A DNA stretch of 42,216 bases from Candidatus Hadersleviella danica (lineage in GTDB: Bacteria; Chloroflexota; Anaerolineae; Promineifilales; Promineifilaceae): NCBI GenBank assembly GCA_016711405.1, contig JADJSZ010000042.1:1-42216 (forward strand), in the 5' to 3' direction. Below, piece by piece: positions 33,309 to 42,216 of this stretch. Both the position numbers and the translations under genes were made by a program. Position 1 is the stretch's first letter. Each line of letters begins with the position of its first letter. The notes beneath the pieces are model-generated. The model had not been told where the DNA came from. It ran no database searches and saw only the letters and a list, made by a program, of their open reading frames with translations.

Positions 33309-34256
33309 ATGATCATCACCGTCCAAAACCTCATCAAACAGTACCCCAAAGCGGCCGAGCCGGCCGTGCGCGGCGTGAGCTTCGAGATAGCCCGTGGCGA
33401 GATATTCAGCTTGCTCGGCCCCAACGGCGCAGGCAAAACGACCACCATCTCCATGCTCTCCTGCCTGCTCCAGCCCACCGAAGGGGATGCCCTTGTCGGC
33501 GGCCATTCCGTGCGCCGCGATTCCTACGCCGTGCGCCAAATCATCGGCGTGGTTCCGCAAGAGATTGCCCTGTACGAGACCCTCTCCGCCCGCCAAAACC
33601 TCATCTTTTGGGGGCGTATGTATGGCTTGCACGGCCGCGACCTTGAAACCCGCGCCGACGAAGTGCTAGAACAAGTCGGCCTGCGCGACCGCGCCAACGA
33701 CCGCATCAGCACCTTTTCGGGCGGCATGAAACGGCGCATCAACATTGGCGTGGGCTTGCTCCATCGGCCGCAAGTCCTCTTCATGGACGAGCCAACGGTG
33801 GGCATAGACCCCCAAAGCCGGCGCAATATCTTGGACATGGTGAAACAGTTCAACCGCGAACTGGGCATGACCGTGCTGTACACGACCCACTACATGGAAG
33901 AAGCCCAAGAGCTTTCCCACCGGGTGGGCATTATTGACCACGGCCGCCTCATCGCCCTTGGTACGCAAAAAGAGCTGACCCAAATGGTGGGCAACCACGA
34001 AACCCTGCGTTTGCACCTCGACGAAGGACACGCCACCGAAGAAGCGGCCGAATCCTTCCGCAACCTCCCCCAAGTGTTGCAAGCCACCCCCACCGACAAC
34101 CAACTCGTGCTGATGGTTCCCAGTGTCCAAGAAGCGTTGTCGGCCGTTATCGGCCGTGCCAACCAAACCCACCTCACCATTCGCTCCGTAGACCTCGAAG
34201 AACCCAACCTCGAAGCCGTCTTCCTGCACCTCACCGGCCGTGCCCTGCGGGATTAG
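33309..34256 (+). CDS. ABC transporter ATP-binding protein (ABC-2 / DrrA-type exporter)
   Basis: The 315-residue ATPase powers the exporter encoded by the next two genes. Walker A GPNGAGKTTT (about 37-46), the Q-loop VVPQEIALYETLSARQNL, the signature FSGGMKRR, Walker B VLFMDEPT and the H-loop TTHYMEEA are all intact. The C-terminal extension (about 230-315) is typical of DrrA-like and lipid or drug exporters. The AACCACT repeat stands in place of a Shine-Dalgarno sequence directly before ATG 33309. Together with 34368-35630 and 35716-36924 it forms a three-gene operon that exports an unidentified compound. Confidence 0.93.
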   Translation: MIITVQNLIKQYPKAAEPAVRGVSFEIARGEIFSLLGPNGAGKTTTISMLSCLLQPTEGDALVGGHSVRRDSYAVRQIIGVVPQEIALYETLSARQNLIFWGRMYGLHGRDLETRADEVLEQVGLRDRANDRISTFSGGMKRRINIGVGLLHRPQVLFMDEPTVGIDPQSRRNILDMVKQFNRELGMTVLYTTHYMEEAQELSHRVGIIDHGRLIALGTQKELTQMVGNHETLRLHLDEGHATEEAAESFRNLPQVLQATPTDNQLVLMVPSVQEALSAVIGRANQTHLTIRSVDLEEPNLEAVFLHLTGRALRD

Positions 34257-34258
34257 TG

Positions 34259-34367
34259 GTTAGTAGGGGTAGGCCTTGTGCCTACCCTTCTAGTGCCTAC
34301 CCTTCCAGCCGGGCAACCACAAGGGTTGCCCCTACCAACCACTAACCACTCGCCACTAACCACTCAC
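34259..34367. repeat. GTAGGGGTAGGCC, GGCAACCACAAGGG and AACCACT words
   Basis: Three word families follow each other between the ATPase and the first permease: GTAGGGGTAGGCC with its partial complement, GGCAACCACAAGGGTTGCCC (as at the htpG end), and AACCACTAACCACTCGCCAC reaching the ATG at 34368. Confidence 0.7.
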
Positions 34368-35630
34368 ATGAAACTACTTACCATCGCATGGAAAGATTTT
34401 GTCATCGCCTTCCGCGACCCCGGCGGGCTGGTGATTATGCTCCTCACCCCCTTCCTGCTGACCTTGGTCATGGGCTGGGCCTTTGGCGGCTTCGACGATA
34501 GCGCCAGCAGTACGGCCGGCTTGGCTGATATTCCCGTGGCCGTGGTCAACTACGACCCAGACGGCCAACTGGGGCAAGCCCTTGCCGATTTGCTCACCTC
34601 GGCCGACCTCGCCGACCTGCTTGAACCCACCACTAACTTAGACGAAACTGCCGCCCGCGCCGCCGTGGATGCCAACGACATAGCGGCCGTGGTCATCATT
34701 CCCGCTGGCCTCACCCAAGCCATCATTCCCGCTGGGGCAGATGGCGCCGCCACCAACGCCGCCCCCGAATTGGGCGAGGCGACCATCGAAATTTACGGCA
34801 ATCCCGGCCGCCCGCTCAGCGTCAGCGTGATTCGCGCCATTGTGGATGAGTTCAACAACCGCATCACGGCCGCCACGGCCGCTGGTTCGCTCACCCCCAT
34901 GCAACTGGTTATGAGCGGCCGAATTACCATGCCAGAGGCGCAATCCTTTGGGGAAACGGCCGCCCTCTCCGCCCAAAACGCGGCCGAACCCATCACCCTG
35001 CGCGGCGTCGAAACGGCCGAGGGCGAGGTCGAAGTGTTCGACTTTATGGGCTACATGGCTCCCAGCATGGCCATCCTCTTTCTTATGTTCACCGCCACCG
35101 CCTCCGCCCGCACCATCCTTACCGAGCGGCAACTGGGAACCTTCTCCCGCCTGCTCACCACCCCCACCTCGGCCACCGAAGTGCTGGGCGGCAAGTTGCT
35201 GGGCACATTTTTCATTGGGCTGGCCCAAATGCTCATCCTCATCGTGGCCAGTTGGCTCCTCTTCCAAGTGCGTTGGGGTAGTTGGGTGGCCGTCATCGCC
35301 CTGATAATCCCCCTTGCGACGGCGGCCACGGCGTGGGGCGTGCTCATCGCCGCCTATGCCCGCAGTGTGGGGCAGGCCAACGCGCTGGGCACGGCCGTTT
35401 CCCTCATCTTCGGCATTGGCGCAGGCAACTTCATCGCCCGTCCCAACTTACCCGATTGGCTCCGCACCATCAGCCTCATCAGCCCCAACGCATGGGGGCT
35501 AGATGGCTTCTTCGCCCTCTCCAGCGGCGGCGGCATGGCCGATGTCCTGCAACCCATCCTCGGCCTCGTCACCATGACGGCCGTCTTGTTCGCCATCGCC
35601 ACGGTTCTCTATCGCCGCCAATATGCCTAG
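34368..35630 (+). CDS. ABC-2 type exporter permease, first subunit
   Basis: A 420-residue membrane protein. One helix near residues 20-42 (LVIMLLTPFLLTLVMGWAF) is followed by a large external domain (about 45-235, rich in Ala and Asp) and then five or so helices, including MAPSMAILFLMFTATASARTILTERQLGTFSRLLTTP, a conserved ABC-2 segment. ATG 34368 (MKLLTIAWKDF) is the right start; the reading from 34278 lies in repeat DNA. No ribosome-binding site is visible. It should pair with the permease at 35716 to form the exporter channel driven by the ATPase. Confidence 0.9.
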   Translation: MKLLTIAWKDFVIAFRDPGGLVIMLLTPFLLTLVMGWAFGGFDDSASSTAGLADIPVAVVNYDPDGQLGQALADLLTSADLADLLEPTTNLDETAARAAVDANDIAAVVIIPAGLTQAIIPAGADGAATNAAPELGEATIEIYGNPGRPLSVSVIRAIVDEFNNRITAATAAGSLTPMQLVMSGRITMPEAQSFGETAALSAQNAAEPITLRGVETAEGEVEVFDFMGYMAPSMAILFLMFTATASARTILTERQLGTFSRLLTTPTSATEVLGGKLLGTFFIGLAQMLILIVASWLLFQVRWGSWVAVIALIIPLATAATAWGVLIAAYARSVGQANALGTAVSLIFGIGAGNFIARPNLPDWLRTISLISPNAWGLDGFFALSSGGGMADVLQPILGLVTMTAVLFAIATVLYRRQYA

Positions 35631-35715
35631 CAGAGGGGCGGAGGCGCAGAGGAGCAGAGGAAACCGCTACTCCTCGAATAGCCACTAATCACTAGCCACT
35701 AGCCACTAACCACTT
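35628..35715. repeat. GAGGCGCAGAGGAGCAGAGG and AGCCACT words
   Basis: Purine words then ACTAATCACTAGCCACTAGCC words between the two permease genes, the latter ending just before ATG 35716. Confidence 0.7.
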
Positions 35716-36924
35716 ATGCTTCGCAAAATTGCCGCCATTGCTTGGAACGACATCCGCGTTGAGTTCTCCGAACGCTCGACGATTGTCTTCTTTCTCATCC
35801 TCCCCCTCATCTTCACCGCCATTTTGGGCACGGCCAACGGCGGGAGCCGCGACGACACGGCCGACAACCGCTACCCCCTCTTGGTGGCCGATGAAGACCA
35901 GAGCGACCTATCGGCCGCTGTCCTGTCCGCTCTCGAAAACTCGCCCAGCGTGCGCCCTGTGTTGGTGGCGGATGCGGCCGAGGGCACGGCCGCGCTCGAG
36001 GCCGAAGAAGCCAACGCCTTCTTGCATATTCCCGCTGGCTTTGGGGCGCAACTGTTGGCGGGCGAAACCGCCGAATTGCCCTTCCAAACAGCCCCCAACA
36101 GCAACGAAGTCATCCTCATTCAGCGGGCGACGCAAACGGCCGTGCAACAAGTCGGCCGAGCGGTGCAATTGGCCGTGGCCAGTGCTGAAACGGCCGCCGA
36201 AATCCAGCCCTTCGCCGATTCATCTGCCCAACAAGCATATGTGACCAGCGGCTTAGAGGTGGCGCAGGAAATGCTGGCCGAGCCACGAGTGACGACGGCC
36301 GTCACCCAAAACAACGCCGCCCAGCAATTTGCGGATGGCTTCGAGCAAGCCTCGGCCGGGCAACTCGTTACATGGGTGCTGATTACGCTGATTGGCACGG
36401 CGCAAGTGTTTGTGGCCGAGCGCACAGGGGGCACGTTGCGCCGCCTATTCACCATGCCCTTGGGCAAAGCAACGGTGTTGTTGGGCAAAATTAGCGGCCG
36501 TTTGGGGCAGGGCTTATTGCAGATGGCGCTCCTCATCCTCGGCGGGGCATGGCTGTTTGGGGTCAATTGGGGGCAATCCCCTGCCGCTCTGCTCATCATG
36601 GTGCTGGCGTTTGCGCTGGCGGCCGTGGCTTTGGGGGTCATGCTGGCCACCTTCATCCAAACCCCCCAGCAAGCCAACGGCCTGACGATTATGTTTTCGA
36701 TGGTGTTGGCCGCTCTCGGCGGGGCGTGGTGGCCGCTGGAAATCACCCCAGCGGGGTATCAGGCGGCCGTGCAAATTTTGCCCACCACATGGGCCATGCG
36801 CGGCTTCACGGATGTCATTGTGCGCGGCCAAGGCGTGGCCGAGATTGGGCTGGAAGCGGCCGTGCTGTGCACCTTTGCAGTTGTCTTCTTTGTTGTTGGG
36901 GTGGCTCGCTTTCGGTATGAGTAG
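35716..36924 (+). CDS. ABC-2 type exporter permease, second subunit
   Basis: A 402-residue permease of the same layout: an N-terminal helix (TIVFFLILPLIFTAILGTA), an external domain (about 45-215) and a C-terminal membrane half starting LVTWVLITLIGTAQVFVAERTGGTLRRLFTMPLGKATVLLGK. The external domain differs from that of the first subunit, which suggests a heterodimer. It starts at ATG 35716 directly after the AGCCACT repeat. It is the last gene of the operon and converges on a deoxynucleoside kinase gene. Confidence 0.9.
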   Translation: MLRKIAAIAWNDIRVEFSERSTIVFFLILPLIFTAILGTANGGSRDDTADNRYPLLVADEDQSDLSAAVLSALENSPSVRPVLVADAAEGTAALEAEEANAFLHIPAGFGAQLLAGETAELPFQTAPNSNEVILIQRATQTAVQQVGRAVQLAVASAETAAEIQPFADSSAQQAYVTSGLEVAQEMLAEPRVTTAVTQNNAAQQFADGFEQASAGQLVTWVLITLIGTAQVFVAERTGGTLRRLFTMPLGKATVLLGKISGRLGQGLLQMALLILGGAWLFGVNWGQSPAALLIMVLAFALAAVALGVMLATFIQTPQQANGLTIMFSMVLAALGGAWWPLEITPAGYQAAVQILPTTWAMRGFTDVIVRGQGVAEIGLEAAVLCTFAVVFFVVGVARFRYE

Positions 36925-36998
36925 GCGTTATTCGTTACTCGTTATTGGCCGTAGGTAAAGCCTTCCCACCACCAACACCCAATAACGAATGAGTTGAG
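36925..36998. terminator. TTATTCGTTACTCG / CCAATAACGAAT stem between convergent genes
   Basis: GTTATTCGTTACTCGTTATT faces CCCAATAACGAATGAG around a GGTAAAGCCTTCC loop, right after the permease stop codon. Same family as 2741-2815. Confidence 0.5.
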
Positions 36999-37024
36999 AA
37001 TTGCTTATAGGGTAGTCTTTTTTT

Positions 37025-37060
37025 GACACGAATGACACGAATTTGGCGAATTTCACAAAT
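37025..37060. repeat. GACACGAATGACACGAATTT word repeat
   Basis: ACGAAT words matching those at 10950-10985, in the gap before the kinase stop codon. Confidence 0.5.
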
Positions 37061-37094
37061 GCGGTTGAGAACGGTTCCTATTTTTTTGCCTGCT

Positions 37095-37715
37095 TCAACT
37101 GAAATGAAACACACCCATTACTAATTTCTCCACCATCGCCGCAATCGCTTCCTCTTGGAGATAGCCATCCCCCACCGCTTCTATGCGCCAGATGGGGCTG
37201 GGGGGTGGGCTGGCCAGCCAATCGCGGAGCAGTTCGTCGAGTTCAGCCAAATCCGTTTGTTGGGCAATTTCCAGCGGCCGTCCCCGCGCCGCGTGGCGAG
37301 CCATCGCCACCTCCACAGGGGCATCCAGCCAAATAATGGCCTCGGGCGGGGGGAGGAGTTGGCGCAGGGTGGTGTAGAGCCGCTCACACAAGCCGTATTC
37401 GGCCGCTGACAAATACCCCCGCCGCGCAAAATGGCGGGTAAAGATGAAAAAATCCACCTCCAACCCGCCATCGAGCAACCCCATTTGCCCTCTCTTGCGC
37501 ATAGCCAGTTCTTGCTCTGCCCGTGCCAGCAAAAAATCCATCTGGTTAGGCAAGGCGTAGCGACTCAAATCGGCCGCCATGAGAGCCTGAAACGGCCGTT
37601 CCTCCTGCCGTTGCTCCAACCCACCCGCAAAGCCACCTGCCGCGCACAACTTTTTGGCCAGTGTCGTCTTGCCCACGCCCGAATTGCCAACGATGGTGAT
37701 GAGTTTGCCGTACAT
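37095..37715 (-). CDS. Deoxynucleoside kinase-like protein
   Basis: A 206-residue P-loop kinase. GNSGVGKTTL (about 10-19) binds ATP, FQALMAADLSRYALPNQMDFLLAR corresponds to the family region before the catalytic acid, and LLDGGLEVDFFIFTRHF replaces the usual D/E-R-S motif. Later IIWLDAPVEVAMARHAARGRPLE forms the lid. It probably phosphorylates deoxynucleosides for nucleotide salvage; the altered ERS-like motif leaves specificity open. The neighbouring solute-binding gene is 65 bases upstream, separated by a GGAGAGGGGGAGAGC / CTTACTCCC stem. Confidence 0.82.
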   Translation of the reverse strand: MYGKLITIVGNSGVGKTTLAKKLCAAGGFAGGLEQRQEERPFQALMAADLSRYALPNQMDFLLARAEQELAMRKRGQMGLLDGGLEVDFFIFTRHFARRGYLSAAEYGLCERLYTTLRQLLPPPEAIIWLDAPVEVAMARHAARGRPLEIAQQTDLAELDELLRDWLASPPPSPIWRIEAVGDGYLQEEAIAAMVEKLVMGVFHFS

Positions 37716-37780
37716 AGGAGAGGGGGAGAGCAGGAGAGGGGGAGAATCGGTCTCTTACTCCCTTCCTCCCTTACTCTCAA

Positions 37781-39429
37781 TTACGGGGTAATGTAAACAT
37801 CGCTAAAGAGATGAATTTCGCTGGCGCGGGGAGTGTAGTTTTGCACGGCCGCGTTCACTGCCTCAAAGCGCAGGGGTTCGTAGAGGTAGATGAAGGGCGG
37901 GTCGGCTTGCAGTTCCGCTTGCAAGGCGGCATACAGGTCGGCGCGGGTGGAGGGTTCGGCCGTTTGGCGCAATTGGCGAATCAGGCGGCCGATGTCCTCG
38001 TCGTACCACGTCGCATAGTCGGAGCCACCCAATAACCCGTTGAGCCGCGAATACGCCTCGGTGCCATCGCCTGTGCGACGGTCGCCAAAGAGGGCGGGCA
38101 AATCGCGGGGCGGGGTCTCGAAAAATTCGGTGGGGGGCAGGAAGGTGAGTTCGGCCGTGATGCCTACCTCGGCCAAATCGGCTTGCACCCACAGGCAGAC
38201 CTCGTTGAAGAGTGGGTACGCCTCTTCGGGGCAAGCCATCTCCACAGTGAAACCATCCCCAAAACCTGCCGCCTCCAGCAAGCTCCGCGCTAAAACGGGG
38301 TCATATTCGAGCGGCAACAGGGCGGGGTCGTAGCCAAGGTTGGAAGGGGTGACGAGGCTGGTGGAGAGGTGCGCCAAGCCATCGAAAAGGGTGGTAATCA
38401 TCTCGGGCCGATTGATGGCATGGTTCATGGCCAAGCGCACGCGGGCATCTTCCAGCGGCGAATCATCCCCCGCCGTGGCGCGGCTAAAACCGATAAAGTA
38501 GATGCGGTCTTGGGGATAGCTAACCAAACGCACGTCGGGGGCGCTGAGGAGGGGCACGGCCTCGGCCGCTTCAAGGCCGCTGACGACGTGAATACGGCCG
38601 TTGCGGAGCAGGTCGAATCGCTCGGCGGGGTTAATGACCCACCGAAAGCTCAGGTAGCGGAGCTGGGGCTGGCTGGGGTTCCAGTAAGTGGGGTTGGCTT
38701 CTAAGGTGATGTAGCCATTTTGCTCAGATTCGACAAATTGGAAGGGGCCTGTGCCGATGGGACGCTCCACAAAGCTGTTTTCGCCGACTTCGGCAATGTA
38801 GCTGGGGGGCACCATGGCCCATTGGTCGGCGATGAGGCGCAGGAGGTTGACATTGGGTTCGGCCGTGACCAGCCGCACCGTGTAATCATCCACCACCACC
38901 ACCTCGCTAACCGCTTGCCATGCGGCCGAGTTGGCGTTGGCGGGTGTGCTCCCCCGCTCCCACGAAAAACGGACGGCATCGGCCGTGAATTGTTCGCCGT
39001 TGTGGAAGCTCACCCCGCGCCGCAGGGTGAAGGTGTATGTGAGGTTGTCTTCGCTAATGACCCAGCTTTCGGCCAAGGCGGGCAAGATGTTGCTCTGGGC
39101 ATCGGTTTGCACAAGCGAATCGTACAAGTGCCACGCCACCATGCGGGCGGTGGGGGAGTTGGCTTGGGGCAAGTCAAGGCTGTTCGGGTATTCGGGTATG
39201 CCAACGATGAGACGGCCGTCGAAACGCTCGCCGCCTGTTTCGACAAGGCGGGTCACTTCGACCACGGACGTTTGCACGATGGGGGTTAGCACAGGTGGGG
39301 CTGTCACTTCGACGGTGACGGGCACTTGGACTTCAACCAGTCGAGTGACGGGTATTTCTTGCGCCGCACAACCGAGGAGAAACGCGGCCGTTAGAAGACC
39401 AAGGGCGATGAGGTAGAATTTTTTTGCAT
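37781..39429 (-). pseudogene. ABC transporter solute-binding lipoprotein, family 5, N-terminal frameshift
   Basis: A peptide-type binding protein, 549 residues when repaired. The open frame starts only at 39325 (MPVTVEVTAPP), but just upstream the same frame encodes KKFYLIALGLLTAAFLLGCAAQEIP, a full lipoprotein signal with lipobox LLGC. It has no start until one base is added to the T7 run 39419-39425, which links it to ATG 39429. The mature domain has LAESWVISEDNLTYTFTLRRGVSFHNGEQFTADAVRFSW and VRLAMNHAINRPEMI, typical SBP_bac_5 segments. No permease is nearby. It is listed as frameshifted because the signal is otherwise unreachable; probably functional in the cell. Confidence 0.9.
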
Positions 39430-39447
39430 AAGGGTAAAGGAGTGGTT

Positions 39448-39495
39448 AGTGATTAGTGGCTAGTGATTAGTTTCCCACTAATCACTAGCCACTAA

Positions 39496-39500
<5 letters not shown>
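39448..39500. repeat. Perfect 24-bp stem of AGTGATTAGTGGC words
   Basis: 39448-39471 and 39477-39500 are exact inverse complements around a 5-base loop (TTCCC). The stop codon of the DUF2723 gene (39496-39498) is inside the stem, and the ATG of the solute-binding gene is 19 bases beyond it. This is the longest perfect stem in the window. Confidence 0.85.
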
Positions 39501-40898
<1,398 letters not shown>

Positions 40899-40902
<4 letters not shown>

Positions 40903-41920
40903 CTCGCCCTCTTGGGGGGGAAGAGCAAGCCCATGACCACCCCCGCGCTGAGGGCGAGGGCACGGCTGGCCAGCAAGAGCGGCGCGGCTACCGCCACCGC
41001 CTTATCTTTGCCCCACGCCTTGGCCACAAAGGGCAGGGTGGTGAGCAGAAAGAGGAGGAGAGCCACCCCACAGGTTGCCCATCCTAGGGTGGCGGCATCT
41101 AGGAGCACCCCAAATAAGTCCGACGCACCAAATTGTGTGGCGACCAGTCCTACGACAATCCACCCCAACCCGAGACCCATCAGGGCCATAAGCCCCATTT
41201 GCACCTTCATGACTTGCGGGGTGTGGGAATCGCGCACGGCGCGTTCGGGGAAGCGGCGCGTCACTTGGGCTTTCCAGTAGGCGATGTAATACTTTTTGCG
41301 GAGATAGCCCCACAGCGTGTGGGCGTGCAGGTGGTAGACGGCCGCGCTGGGCTGAAAGACCATCTGGTGGCCTTGGGCGGCGAGGCGGAAGGAGAGTTCT
41401 TGGTCTTCGACGTAGAAGATGTTTTCGTCGAAGCCGTTGTTGGCCAGCAACACCTCGCGCCGATAGGCGGCCGAGTAGGTGTCTATGAAGTCTATGGTGG
41501 GCTGGGGGCGCAGGTGGTCGTACTTGTCTTCGTACTCGAGTTGGACGAAGCGGGCGACAAGCTCTTTTGCTGGGTCAGGTAGACCCCTTTGCAGGCGGTG
41601 AGGTGGGGATGTTCGCGCAGGGGGGCGGAGATTTGGGCGAGCCAATCGGCCGTGGGGGTGCAATCGGCATCGGTACAGCAGATGATGTCGCCTGTGGCGA
41701 TGGCCAACCCAGCGTTGCGCGCCGCCGCCGCACCGCGCTTGGGCTGGTGGACGACGGTGGCGCCGTGTTGCTGGGCGATAGCGGCCGTGTCATCGGTGGA
41801 GCCGTTGTCTACGACGATGAGTTGGTGGAGCAGTTCGGGGTGGGTTTGTTGGCGCAATGCGGCGAGGCATTGGCCAAGGTGTTCGGCCGCGTTGCGGGCG
41901 GGAATGATGACGGAAAGCAT
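40899..41920 (-). pseudogene. Family 2 glycosyltransferase with C-terminal membrane helices, 1-base frameshift
   Basis: 340 residues when repaired. The GT-A fold has MLSVIIPARNAAEHLGQCLAAL, VVDNGSTDDT, CTDADCTPTADW (the metal-binding D-x-D equivalent) and later YVEDQELSFRLAAQGH. After GVYLTQQK the frame shifts. Adding one base to the T4 run 41565-41568 restores KELVARFVQLEYEDKYDHLRP and the C-terminal part with three membrane helices. It probably transfers sugars to a lipid or polysaccharide at the membrane and is coupled to the DUF2723-like gene by a 4-base overlap. The start ATG 41920 follows an AATTGTGAATTGGG repeat rather than a ribosome-binding site. Confidence 0.9.
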
Positions 41921-41924
41921 GGGG

Positions 41925-41960
41925 AATTGTGAATTGGGAATGGTTAATTGTGAATGGGGG
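41925..41960. repeat. AATTGTGAATTGGGAATGG word repeat
   Basis: Words GAATTGTGAATTGGG and GGTTAATTGTGAATGG directly before the glycosyltransferase start, matching the CACAATT words at 32396-32434. Confidence 0.6.
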
Positions 41961-41977
41961 TTCGTGGCTGGCCAGTA

Positions 41978-42150
41978 CGTTGTAGGGGTGGGGGCACGGC
42001 CGTGGCGCGAGCGAAAACCATATGAAATTATCCCCCGTGCCACCCACCCCCGTTTGCCCCGCGCCCAACATGGTTGGCCAACATCTGGGGTGGGGCGGGC
42101 GGAATGGGGTTTGCATCATATCCATTCCGCCCAGCCCCACCCCTACGACG
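41978..42150. mobile_element. MITE-like element with GTAGGGGTGGGG terminal inverted repeats
   Basis: ACGTTGTAGGGGTGGGG (41978-41994) faces GCCCCACCCCTACGACGT (to 42150): 17-bp ends with one mismatch. Inside, GGGGCGGGCGGAATGGGG is followed by its near complement CCATTCCGCCCAGCCCC (about 42092-42138), giving a second hairpin. About 173 bp with no coding capacity of its own. Mobility is inferred from shape only. Confidence 0.55.
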
Positions 42151-42216
42151 TGGGTAGGGGCGAGTTGTTGCAACAGGGCGGTGGTTTCTTCCACGGACAC
42201 GCCCAGCAGGGGCGAG
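42147..42216 (-). CDS. 3' end of a gene cut by the window edge
   Basis: The minus-strand frame entering at the right edge encodes SPLLGVSVEETTALLQQLAPTHVV, which looks like genuine protein. It then runs into the inverted-repeat element without a stop, continuing to about 41790 in repeat-derived and out-of-frame glycosyltransferase sequence. The true 3' end may have been replaced by the element. Too short to identify. Confidence 0.35.

Overview
The window reads as chromosomal DNA of a free-living, GC-rich bacterium, most probably a filamentous Chloroflexota (Anaerolineae-like) lineage. This rests on a LysW-like zinc-ribbon protein, a K+-type membrane pyrophosphatase, many GAF/PAS sensor kinases, DUF2142 and DUF2723 membrane proteins, and the absence of Proteobacteria or Firmicutes hallmarks. 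The assignment is an inference; no rRNA or tRNA gene is present to anchor it. The hexamer CGGCCG recurs throughout at a density reminiscent of a highly iterated palindrome.

Layout. 1-6.1 kb: an oligopeptide-type solute-binding lipoprotein, rsmG with its start region lost, then on the minus strand a receiver-GAF-PAS-cyclase protein and recF carrying an in-frame TGA. 6.3-10.9 kb (+): an SppA-like protease, a large DUF4350/PPC-type surface protein and an OmpR-type regulator. 11-21.5 kb (-): membrane pyrophosphatase, a short-chain dehydrogenase, fumarylacetoacetase, an unrecognised protein beside it, a LysW-like protein, a nucleotidyltransferase and a large hybrid PAS kinase. 22-31 kb: receiver-GAF-GAF kinase, winged-helix regulator, HtpG, a secreted membrane-anchored protein (-), a carbon-nitrogen hydrolase, a LuxR regulator (-) and a GAF kinase. 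31-37 kb (+): a DUF2142-type membrane protein split in two, a 22-bp palindrome array, and a three-gene ABC-2 exporter operon. 37-42.2 kb (-): a deoxynucleoside kinase, a second solute-binding lipoprotein, a DUF2723 membrane protein and a family 2 glycosyltransferase.

The most unusual material lies between the genes. About a dozen families of short tandem words (for example AACCACT, TTGTAAC, TACGAA, ACACCAAT, TTATTCG, TTACGGC) fill the spacers, often arranged as long self-complementary stems. They abut genes with base precision. They supply start codons, stop codons and C-terminal tails, they split one gene, and one 102-bp run of three families sits in frame inside a membrane protein. A separate 180-bp array at 32.89-33.07 kb has palindromes centred at exact 11-bp steps (22-bp units). 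All five convergent gene junctions carry a stem-loop.

Several genes (nitrilase, winged-helix regulator, PAS kinase, glycosyltransferase, second solute-binding protein, fumarylacetoacetase) are broken by single-base indels, nearly all in homopolymers, and the repaired lengths are all whole codons. This pattern points to base-calling error in a long-read assembly at least as strongly as to gene decay, so these genes should be read as probably intact in the organism.
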